A stretch of 62,784 nt of DNA from Paracoccaceae bacterium (GTDB taxonomy: Bacteria; Pseudomonadota; Alphaproteobacteria; Rhodobacterales; Rhodobacteraceae), in NCBI GenBank assembly GCA_030148225.1, contig JASBTX010000036.1:1-62784 (forward strand). Direction: 5' to 3'. A program made the translations under genes and the position numbers. How positions within the stretch are numbered: the stretch's first letter is position 1; the number at the start of each line of letters is the position of its first letter. Shown here piece after piece: positions 27,813 through 34,318 of the stretch. Under the pieces are notes generated by a model, which saw nothing but the letters and a program-made list of their open reading frames with translations, did not search any database and was not told where the DNA came from.

Positions 27813-28966
27813 TGGATCAACCTGAGATTGCGATTGGCACTCTCGTAAACGTCATGTGCCCAGGTCAGATAAGGATCTGGGCGCAGCGCAACGGGATGTT
27901 CCACCAAGATGTCAAAACTGCCATCACTGCGCGATCGACCGATGCGTGGGCGCATCCAGCAATGCAGGTTGTCGCCATCTACCGTCACCCGACCTTGTGG
28001 CGCATCAAATGTCAGGTCACGCACCGCCTCGCGCACCGCTTCGAACCCGGTGTTATCGGCACGTTCAGCAGCACGTGCCAGAAGATGAACCGCCAAGTAA
28101 GCCGCTTCCGCATCCGCAGACGCCTGTCCCATATGTCCGAACCGATCATTCCACAGGGTGACAAATCGGCGATTTTCCGTGGATGTGATTGTCGAGAAGT
28201 AGACTGAAGACGACAAATGTCCGGCCGCTGCCTCCCCCAGCATGGGGAGTTCCGCTTCTGACAGACTGCAGCTTGCTGCAGGCATTTCAGCAGGCTGGTC
28301 GATGCCCGCTGCCTCTGCCGCTGATCGCAGCATTTTCAGAAAAGCAAAGCCGGATTGACCTATCAGGGTTGTAAATACAAAATCCGGTCTGTCCTCGATG
28401 ATTTGGTTGACCACATCACTCAAGTCGATTTCGCCAACAGGAAAGTACCGTTCTCCCAGAACCACGCCTCCAGAGGCAGCAATCGCCTCACGAAGAATGC
28501 GGTTGTTTTCCCACGCCCAGATATAGTTGGAGCCGACCATCCAGCCACGTGTGCCAAACTGCCTCAAAAGATGGCGTGTCAGTGGCACGATGTGCTGATT
28601 GGGACCAGCACCACTATAGACAACATTCTCGGAGGTTTCGAAGCCTTCGTAGTGAGAAGGATACCAGAGAAGGGCATCCGCCTTTTCGAAGAGCGGCAAC
28701 ACCTCCTTTCGACTGGACGAGGTATAGCAGCCCACCACATGCTTCAAACCATGATCCTGCAGTAGAGAGCGTGCGCCCTCCACATAGTTCGAGAGTACAC
28801 CGGCGGGATCGATGGATACCGGCGTGATACTCACCGACTGGTTTGGGCTTGCGTTGATTTCCTCGATAGCCAGCTTTGCTCCGGCATGCATGACGCGGCT
28901 GACAGCCTCATAGGAGCCGCCCTGCGACATCAGCAAGCCTATCGGGAGTTCCAGTCTCTGGGTCAT
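27809..28966 (-). CDS. amiC: AmiC-like amide-sensing regulator
   Basis: A 385-residue protein with the type I periplasmic-binding fold but no signal peptide, as in AmiC, the cytoplasmic amide sensor that sequesters AmiR. Family segments: LPIGLLMSQGGSYEAVSRVM at the start, VGCYTSSSRKEVLPLFE, LLWYPSHYEGFE and GSNYIWAWENNRI. It is the first gene of the operon and overlaps amiR by 4 bases. GAGGA lies at good spacing before the ATG. A terminator stands 15 bases upstream of the start codon, so expression of the whole operon depends on read-through. Confidence 0.92.
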   Translation of the reverse strand: MTQRLELPIGLLMSQGGSYEAVSRVMHAGAKLAIEEINASPNQSVSITPVSIDPAGVLSNYVEGARSLLQDHGLKHVVGCYTSSSRKEVLPLFEKADALLWYPSHYEGFETSENVVYSGAGPNQHIVPLTRHLLRQFGTRGWMVGSNYIWAWENNRILREAIAASGGVVLGERYFPVGEIDLSDVVNQIIEDRPDFVFTTLIGQSGFAFLKMLRSAAEAAGIDQPAEMPAASCSLSEAELPMLGEAAAGHLSSSVYFSTITSTENRRFVTLWNDRFGHMGQASADAEAAYLAVHLLARAAERADNTGFEAVREAVRDLTFDAPQGRVTVDGDNLHCWMRPRIGRSRSDGSFDILVEHPVALRPDPYLTWAHDVYESANRNLRLIQ

Positions 28967-28981
28967 CAGTCCTCGAACGCG

Positions 28982-29015
28982 AAAAAGCCCCTGACAGCAT
29001 TCCTGCTGCAGAGGC
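28982..29015 (-). terminator. Leader terminator in front of amiC
   Basis: On the minus strand GCCTCTGCAGCA and TGCTG-T-CAGGGGC form a 12-bp stem (one bulged T, one G-U) with a GGAA tetraloop, followed directly by TTTTT. It precedes the amiC ribosome binding site, so it is an attenuator, not the end of a gene. Confidence 0.85.
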
Positions 29016-29081
29016 TACATTGCCAAGCCGCTTTGCGCGGCAGTTCATTTTATGATTTGTGGCGGTCTCCTCATTGAGCCC
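28982..29081 (-). promoter_or_regulatory. Candidate ANTAR-responsive antitermination leader
   Basis: The transcribed (minus) strand holds, in order, P1 at 29081-29064 with stem GGGCTC/GAGACC and loop AATGAG; P2 at 29042-29021 with stem TGCCGCGC/GCTTGGCA and loop AAAGCG; and an intrinsic terminator at 29015-28982. Both loops have six bases with A first and G fourth, the known signature of ANTAR target RNAs. Each stem has one mismatch. The ANTAR protein AmiR is encoded immediately downstream. Binding would let polymerase pass the terminator when an amide releases AmiR. P2 has an alternative perfect 5-bp stem with a 5-base loop, so folding needs testing. Confidence 0.65.
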
Positions 29082-29246
29082 TTAACCACACGACTCAAAC
29101 CTAAGACAGTGCTGAATGATTTGGCAAGTAATTTGGTGATTGCACAGGTCCATCTGGAAGAAAGCTGCATAGAATATGTGCAGATTGCGTAATCCAGAGC
29201 TGTTCAAAGCAGTTTCACTGAGCGTTTGTGGCGGCATGGGACGCTC

Positions 29247-29418
29247 TTACCTCAGATTCACACCCACCCTCCATTCCGCATCCTCCTCGCCGCTCTTGGA
29301 GACCTGAAAGCTTTGCCCGATCTTGAGCGTGCCAGCCTTTGGCCGGGGAACCGGCGCAGGACGGAGAGGCGGCCTGTCTTGCTGGAAGCCCAACAATCGA
29401 GGTTTTGCGAAGAACGCT
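29247..29418 (-). pseudogene. Short coding-like remnant after the GH8 gene
   Basis: Directly after the glucanase stop another frame stays open for about 57 codons to TAA at 29247. Its translation includes RPAPVPRPKAGTLKIGQSFQ and ends EEDAEWRVGVNLR, which looks like genuine protein (proline-rich linker then beta-strand pattern). No start codon with ribosome binding site was found, so it may be the 3' end of a deleted gene. Not recognised. Confidence 0.3.
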
Positions 29419-30471
29419 TTAATCTTTCAGCCCGAAGGTCAGGGCAGGGGCGGTTTCCCTGTCCGCAACCCGGCTCAACATGTCGAGCATGGCCGGGTAA
29501 TACCCCTGTCCCACGTCAAGTTCGGGCGTGTCGAAGCTTCGCCCATCGACCAGGCGGTGAACGGCGGCAAAGCCCTCGTAGGTGCTTGTGTCGAGAACGC
29601 TGCGGTCCTTGAGGTCAACGACAACAGGCGTATTCTGACCGGAGGCGCTTGCGTAAATCTCCTTGGCATGGGCGACCGCCGCATGATCGCGGTGTCCGGA
29701 CCAGATGAGGTACAACGGCACCCGGACCGCATCGTACCCGTAATGTGCCATGTGCTCGGACGACGGTCTGAGACCGGCAATGTCAACCTCGGCCCAATTC
29801 GGAATGCCGGTAGACCTGGCAAGCTCGTCCAGGATCACCAAGCCGTCATTGGCCACCTGAGCCAATCGCGGATCACGGATCAATGCCGACAGGTCATAGA
29901 GCGCGCGGGGCATGATATAAGAGGGGTTGATGATCGCTTTGGTTCCACGCAGGAACCCTTCGGCTGCGGGCAAAAGGATCAACCGGTCGCGATTGCGGGG
30001 ATCGGGGTGGACACAATGGGCGGAAATCGCCTTTGCGATCTCTGTGGCATGGAACCGAGCCTTGGGAATGTCGAACCGGTCGGCCCCCATCGCCAAACCC
30101 CAAGCGAAAAAGAGATCGCCATCGGTTGCGTTCATGGCTTCTGGCGCTGTCTGGCCCGGTACCAGTTTCCAGTTCAGAAGCGCATCGTTGCGACGGTTCA
30201 GATTTGCAGAGGTCCAGGACCAGATCGCGTCAAACGCGGCACGGTCACCATGGATGACAGACAAGACCAGCCCGTAGCCCTGCCCCTCGGAATGGGTCGA
30301 CTGATCCTGCAAGTGATCGACGACACGACCGTCCGGCATCAGAAACGCGGCTTTCCACGCCGTCCAATCCCGATCAGTCACCGTGTCCACCCCGTTCGAC
30401 TGCGCCAACGCCGAAAAGGGCGCACAGACCGCAAGAGCGGTCAATGTCGAAAGGAAGTGGCGTCTGTTCAT
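29419..30471 (-). CDS. Glycoside hydrolase family 8 endoglucanase (BcsZ-like)
   Basis: A GH8 protein of 350 residues. A twin-arginine type signal (MNRRHFLSTLTALAVC...ALAQ) directs it to the periplasm. The general acid glutamate is in STHSEGQGYGLVLS, further active-site carboxylates in NATDGDLFFAWGLAMG, and AHYGYDAVRVPLYLIWSG is typical of the family. BcsZ/CelC enzymes trim beta-1,4-glucan during cellulose export. Here no bcsA, bcsB or bcsC is adjacent, so it is an orphan, possibly left from a deleted polysaccharide operon. An ATG nine codons upstream (30498) is an alternative start. Confidence 0.88.
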   Translation of the reverse strand: MNRRHFLSTLTALAVCAPFSALAQSNGVDTVTDRDWTAWKAAFLMPDGRVVDHLQDQSTHSEGQGYGLVLSVIHGDRAAFDAIWSWTSANLNRRNDALLNWKLVPGQTAPEAMNATDGDLFFAWGLAMGADRFDIPKARFHATEIAKAISAHCVHPDPRNRDRLILLPAAEGFLRGTKAIINPSYIMPRALYDLSALIRDPRLAQVANDGLVILDELARSTGIPNWAEVDIAGLRPSSEHMAHYGYDAVRVPLYLIWSGHRDHAAVAHAKEIYASASGQNTPVVVDLKDRSVLDTSTYEGFAAVHRLVDGRSFDTPELDVGQGYYPAMLDMLSRVADRETAPALTFGLKD

Positions 30472-30479
30472 GCGGCTGC

Positions 30480-30636
30480 TCAAATCCCTGGGCGCCATGG
30501 CCCACTTGCGTTGTCAGTCCGAAGGGTAAACTCTTCGTCGTCTTGATCAGTTTCAGGCAAACGCTTGCGCGCTGTCTCGTCTGACGATGTTGAGTGGGCG
30601 ACGATCTTGGCTAGCTCCTGTCGAAGGTTTCAGAAA
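30480..30636 (-). pseudogene. 3' remnant of a gene upstream of the GH8 glucanase
   Basis: A frame open for about 50 codons ends at 30480 inside the start region of the GH8 gene. The translation (QELAKIVAHSTSSDETARKR, then an acidic DQDDEEFTLRTD stretch) looks like a protein C-terminus rather than random sequence. No start was found, so the rest of the gene appears deleted. The overlap with the GH8 start suggests former translational coupling. Confidence 0.3.
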
Positions 30637-31053
30637 GTGCCTTTAGGTCGATCATCTTGACGTCCCCCGAGAACATCTCGTCTGAGGAGTGGTATTCTCG
30701 AGAAGCAGGAGGGCACATTCAGATCAGGCATCCATCGTCTCGGCAGATATAAGTCCGTAGCATCATCACCTCGCTGCAACCGCGATCTTTTCGGGTCGTA
30801 GGTGGGTTAACTGTTTGGGGAACAGGGTGCGCCGGCAGTTGCCGGTGGATAACTGCCGGTAACCCACCTACAGAAGGAACGGTAAGTTCAATTGAGGACG
30901 TGTGACAACGGCGCAATAGTATAGGCCAGTACTTTTTCTATTTCGTAATCGCTTTAGAATTCAGATTTTGTATCTTAATAGTGTTTTTTGTGAAATTGAT
31001 ATTTCAAAATATTGTTTTTTCATGATTTAAGGGGAAAGAGTAATTCTAATTTG
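30637..31053. other. Gene-poor region
   Basis: No convincing gene. It contains the complex palindrome described separately and, from about 30925, a very AT-rich stretch that leads into a sigma70-like promoter. Confidence 0.5.
30798..30871. repeat. Complex nested palindrome (three-way junction)
   Basis: The outer arms GTAGGTGGGTTA (30798-30809) and TAACCCACCTAC (30860-30871) are perfect inverted repeats. Between them sit two further hairpins: CTGTT-TGGGG-AACAG, and CCGGCAGTT...AACTGCCGG (30832-30859). The second loop contains, on the minus strand, TTATCCACC, one base off a DnaA box. The unit looks like a palindromic mobile repeat or a recombination/replication site; no copy elsewhere in the window was noticed. 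Confidence 0.65.
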
Positions 31054-31081
31054 TTGACTGGAGATCAACACAGGTTATGAT
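31054..31081 (+). promoter_or_regulatory. Sigma70-type promoter without a protein gene
   Basis: TTGACT (31054-31059) and TATGAT (31076-31081) are separated by 16 bases in AT-rich DNA; each hexamer matches consensus at five of six positions. Initiation is expected at about 31088. The only element downstream is a terminator at 31126-31158. Confidence 0.6.
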
Positions 31082-31087
31082 GCAGCA

Positions 31088-31158
31088 TCACACGCGGAAT
31101 TCCTTTGGGTTCTGCTCTCAACTTCAACCCTGGCCTCAGGTCAGGGTTTTTCTTTTTT
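31088..31158 (+). ncRNA. Candidate small RNA of about 70 nt
   Basis: A good promoter and an intrinsic terminator enclose about 70 bases that encode no credible protein. The 3' part is a hairpin, AACCCTG...CAGGGTT, followed by TTTTTCTTTTTT, a structure typical of Hfq-dependent small RNAs. The 5' part is single-stranded and pyrimidine-rich (TTCTGCTCTCAACTTC), as in antisense seed regions. No family was recognised. Confidence 0.5.
31126..31158 (+). terminator. Intrinsic terminator of the candidate small RNA
   Basis: AACCCTG (31126-31132) pairs with CAGGGTT (31142-31148) around a 9-base loop, followed by a T-rich tract to 31158. No protein gene precedes it on this strand. Confidence 0.8.
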
Positions 31159-31693
31159 GCAGACGCGGCCAAGTGTTGGTGCATGATGCCCGAAAGGATG
31201 TCAAAAATTTTCCAACTTCTGATTCATTTGGATTTTTCTGTATCGGGCGCGCGATCGCGCCAATTTTATCTAGCATGTATCATGCCTGACAAAGCGAGCG
31301 ATAAGGCGCACGATCGCAAGCGGATATTGGGCATGTAGAATATTCATTTGTCTCCTCCCCTTTCTTGAGGGTGTGGCAAGGGGTGATGTGCGATCCGTCA
31401 GGGTATGATGATGCGGGACATGCTGGAGGTCGAGTTGGTGCAAAGGAAAATCATGCTTCCAAAAAGAGAAATGTCTATAGAGGGCAATAACCTTGCTCGG
31501 GATTGTCGCGTTTCCAGGTTGTGAAAGGGTAACTGGTATCCGGATGTCTCCAGATACCTTAAGATGGACTGTATACTTAGGCGCTTTGCTTGTTCGTCTT
31601 GGGCTCCCCGCCTGACATAGGATTCCCAACCCTTCTCGATCGTGGCATGATTGGCGGGCGTGACGCTCCGACCTCTGCCTTTACCTTGGCCTC
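31159..31693. other. Region without recognisable genes
   Basis: Open frames here are short and overlapping, and none resembles a protein. The right part may belong to the decayed IS630 element that follows. Confidence 0.45.
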
Positions 31694-32170
31694 GCCAACC
31701 GTACTGAGCTTGAAGCCCTGCTGATAAACCGCAACACACCACGCAAGCTCGCATGGCGGGGCGGGATCTTGCTTGCGATAACTGATGCCGTGGGAACCGT
31801 TGAGATCATGCGGCGGCAGGCTGGAGCGGTTTGTCGATGATGGCGTACCGGGGCTCAAGCGCGACCAAGACTCGGCCCTTGCGTTTGCCGCCGCTTCCGA
31901 GGCGGGTCCGGTCGGCAGTGATCGCGAAGACTGCGCAGGAGGTGCCGTCAAACGCCCCGCCCTGGAGCCGCGCGACGTTGGCCGAGGCGGTGGGGATATC
32001 GGCCTCGAGCCATGTGTCTTGGAGGGGTTGAAGGTCTCGAACGTCCCGGTGTTCAAGGACAAGGGCACCGTGATCGTTGGCCTCGACTTCGACCCGCCGG
32101 ATTGCGCGGTCGTGCTCTGCGTGGATGAAAAATCCCAGATCGAGCCGCGCGACCGGACCCAGCCCGGGCT
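31694..32170 (+). pseudogene. IS630-family transposase, frameshifted and truncated
   Basis: Pieces of one IS630 transposase are found in different frames. The HTH region is ANRTELEALLINRNTPRKLA...TVEIMRR (about 31694-31810), then RFVDDGVPGLKRD, then TRPLRLPPLPRRV...LAEAVGISASS in another frame, then DPPDCAVVLCVDEKSQIEPR with the first catalytic aspartate and DRTQPGLHLKKG. The similarity stops after that, so the C-terminal DDE residues are missing. At least two frameshifts and a truncation make it non-functional. Confidence 0.75.
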
Positions 32171-32433
32171 GCACCTCAAGAAAGGGCTTACGGCCACCAT
32201 GGTCCCTGTTCGTTTGCGATTGGCGACTTGCGGGGTCGAGTAAACAGGATGTCAATTTCACCTGTCGAAATCTTGGTTCAGAAAGATGGTTGCGTTTGAA
32301 TTGAATCCGGCCTTAAGAAATGTCGACACATCATCTCATCCAAGCGTTCTGTCTAAATTTTCAATCAAAAATAAATAGATACATCAAGAAGTAATAGGGT
32401 GAGATACTCTGGAAAAACCGCAGGACGCGAAAA

Positions 32434-32901
32434 ATGTTTACCAAAGGCCGAAATGCAAATCCAAAAGAAGAGGTCCTGATTGCAGTCGGTGCACAACCGT
32501 CTGGGTCTCAAGCCATAGTTGTTGAAACTGCTGTAAACAGCCCAGCTCTCTCTGCTGCGGGCTCCCGGCAAACAGCCTCTGTAATGTCTGAAGGTCTCGA
32601 AGTAACCGGACAAATCAAGAGTCAAGGGAGCATCGAAATCAACGGCACTTTCCGAGGAGACATAGATACCAAGTTTTTAACTATTGGCCGAACTGCTGAA
32701 GTCACCGGCAACGTGACAGCTGACGATGTCTTGATTCATGGCGTGGTGCTCGGGCAGGTTTTTGGTTTCAAGGTGAGGCTAAGTTCAACTGCCCAAGTCG
32801 AAGGAGACATCACCTACAATGAGGTGTCCATCGATAGCGGCGCAAAGCTCAATGGTAATTTAACGCGGAAGGATAAGGCTTCCGAGCTTGATCTACACTG
32901 A
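32434..32901 (+). CDS. Bactofilin
   Basis: A 155-residue bactofilin (polymer-forming cytoskeletal protein, formerly DUF583). The central right-handed beta-helix covers about residues 55-145, starting with SEGLEVTGQIKSQGSIEINGTFRGDI and continuing with short glycine/valine turns (RTAEVTGNVTADDVLIHGVV). Both ends are short and disordered, as in the family. Bactofilins assemble into membrane-associated filaments that localise cell-wall or morphogenetic proteins. No M23 peptidase partner is encoded nearby; the gene stands alone between IS remnants. Confidence 0.9.
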   Translation: MFTKGRNANPKEEVLIAVGAQPSGSQAIVVETAVNSPALSAAGSRQTASVMSEGLEVTGQIKSQGSIEINGTFRGDIDTKFLTIGRTAEVTGNVTADDVLIHGVVLGQVFGFKVRLSSTAQVEGDITYNEVSIDSGAKLNGNLTRKDKASELDLH

Positions 32902-33038
32902 TTTCGAACGCTTTGTATTATGTGTTGCATCGCACATGATATGGTAAAACTTCTGAACTCTCCCGGTGAACCAATGTCTAAAAAGCTTGAAATTTTCGTG
33001 TTTTCGTGAAAATCCACAGTTCAAAATGAAGGGGTTGA

Positions 33039-33239
33039 ATGCTCTTCGTCACTTTGGGAATTGAGCGGATGTTTGAAGTTGCAGTATCGGCTGTTTTTGT
33101 TGGCTTGGGTGTGGTGCTGTGGGCTTTTATTGCCTTCACAATTGAGCGCTATACCGGGCGGGATGTGTATCACAATATTTTTGGTCTGATCGTTTTCGGA
33201 TTATTGGGGTATCTCACGAAAGTCATAGTGTTCATTTGA
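33039..33239 (+). CDS. Small membrane protein
   Basis: A 66-residue protein with two hydrophobic segments (VAVSAVFVGLGVVLWAFIAF and IFGLIVFGLLGYLTKVIVF) joined by a polar turn (TIERYTGRDVYH). AAGGGG precedes the ATG closely. The ATG ten codons later (MFEVAVSAVF) is an alternative start. Not recognised; it follows the bactofilin gene by about 140 bases on the same strand and could be related to it, but there is no direct evidence. Confidence 0.5.
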   Translation: MLFVTLGIERMFEVAVSAVFVGLGVVLWAFIAFTIERYTGRDVYHNIFGLIVFGLLGYLTKVIVFI

Positions 33240-33339
33240 AATAAAACCGGCGCTATCCAAGGTGTGTGCGGTTTAATGTCAAGTTCCGCGGATTTTTCTC
33301 TCTGAACAAGTGTTTCTGCCCCAAGACGCTCATACGGTT

Positions 33340-33910
33340 GTGCGGGCCGTTGTAACCTTGCAGAGTGGCCTGCAAGGAAGACCCGATCCTCAACAGCGCG
33401 GTTGGCGTATCGAGCGATGACCGGATCGACGCCAGCCATCGGTACTGTGGGCCTTGCCCGTGCGCAGGGTAGAGCGCTCCAGCATGCCGATCTGGTTGAA
33501 CAGGAAGATCAGACGAGAGCAGTTGCGGCGCGAAATGCGCGTTTCATGCAGACCCTTCCCGGTCCCGATGGGTCGGGTTGACCGAATTGTGCATGACCAG
33601 CGCGAGGGGTTTCAGCCAGGTGCAGTCATGAAACCGGTTGATCCATTTTCTGTTCAGCTCATCCCGCCATCCATGATCTGGCGTTTGTTGGGGTCACGGG
33701 TCAAGTGGGCGACGTCGTTCACATCCTTGTGCCGGGTCGGTCGCTCGAACAATGATTGTCGGAACAACGCCTCAAGCTCAGGAATCGTTTTCTGACCTGT
33801 TGGGTGTTGCATCATGCTGTTGCCGCCAACGCCGACAGTTTCATCACGTGCGGGCATCACCCGTCTGCCGTCCAAACTGATCTGCGCACTCGGAAATTCT
33901 CCCCGCACAT
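33340..33910 (-). pseudogene. IS1380-family transposase, decayed
   Basis: The minus strand contains fragments of an IS1380 transposase in several frames. From the right: RGEFPSAQISLDGR, then ALFRQSLFERPTRHKDVND (family LLRQSVF..LAGYEDVND), a stop after QIMDGGMS, then LALVMHNSVNPTHRDREGSA (around the catalytic Asp region), FNQIGMLERSTLRTGKAHS and DPVIARYANRAVEDRVF. Stops, frameshifts and an internal deletion disable it. Confidence 0.75.
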
Positions 33911-34152
33911 GGCGGTCGAAATTGATCCGGTCCGTATGTTGCGGGCTCTCATCCTCATGATTTGAGATGCAATATCAAAGTCAAAACAGCGCCAACGATG
34001 AACGTCTTGGAGAAGATACTCTATAACGATATATCAAGATAAACTTAATGGTAGAAATAAAATAATTTGATGTCATTGCAACGCATGTGACGGTGTGTTC
34101 CAGTTGCAGCTGCGAATTTGTATTGGCATCAAACTCGTGTTCACGGATTTCC

Positions 34153-34196
34153 AAAGCACCCTGGGCCTTCGAGTGAAGACCAGGGTGCTTTTGGAG
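34153..34196 (+). terminator. Intrinsic terminator upstream of the T6SS operon
   Basis: AAAGCACCCTGG (34153-34164) and CCAGGGTGCTTT (34181-34192) form a perfect 12-bp stem; CTTC and GAAG can extend it internally. T residues follow on the plus strand and, through the A-run, on the minus strand as well. No intact gene lies just upstream, so it ends either an unseen small transcript or read-through into the T6SS genes. Confidence 0.75.
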
Positions 34197-34254
34197 TTTT
34201 GATCATATACTTGGGGCTGACAGAGGAAACTCCTGTGCTCTGTATTATGAACTC

Positions 34255-34281
34255 AATGCATCGTGTTGGGCATGATGCATT
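34255..34281. promoter_or_regulatory. Perfect inverted repeat in front of vgrG
   Basis: AATGCATC (34255-34262) and GATGCATT (34274-34281) are separated by 11 bases and lie 37 bases upstream of the vgrG start. The symmetry fits a dimeric regulator site or a 5' leader hairpin. No regulator gene for the T6SS was found in the window. Confidence 0.4.
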
Positions 34282-34318
34282 GCCACATAAGCCGCTCTTG
34301 TATGCAATGAGGAAATAA

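Larger units (their letters stand above)
33911..34318. other. Non-coding region upstream of the T6SS operon
   Basis: AT-rich DNA (about 34000-34080), an orphan terminator at 34153-34196 and an inverted repeat at 34255-34281. The T6SS promoter is expected between the terminator and vgrG; TATTAT at 34243 could be a -10 element, but no clear -35 is seen. Confidence 0.5.

Noticed and set aside
30719..30916. A 65-codon minus-strand frame across the palindrome
   Set aside because: The frame overlaps the nested inverted repeat, so its translation reflects the repeat rather than a protein.
31577..32261. Minus-strand frames opposite the IS630 remnant
   Set aside because: They are antisense of the decayed transposase, whose plus-strand fragments match the IS630 family.
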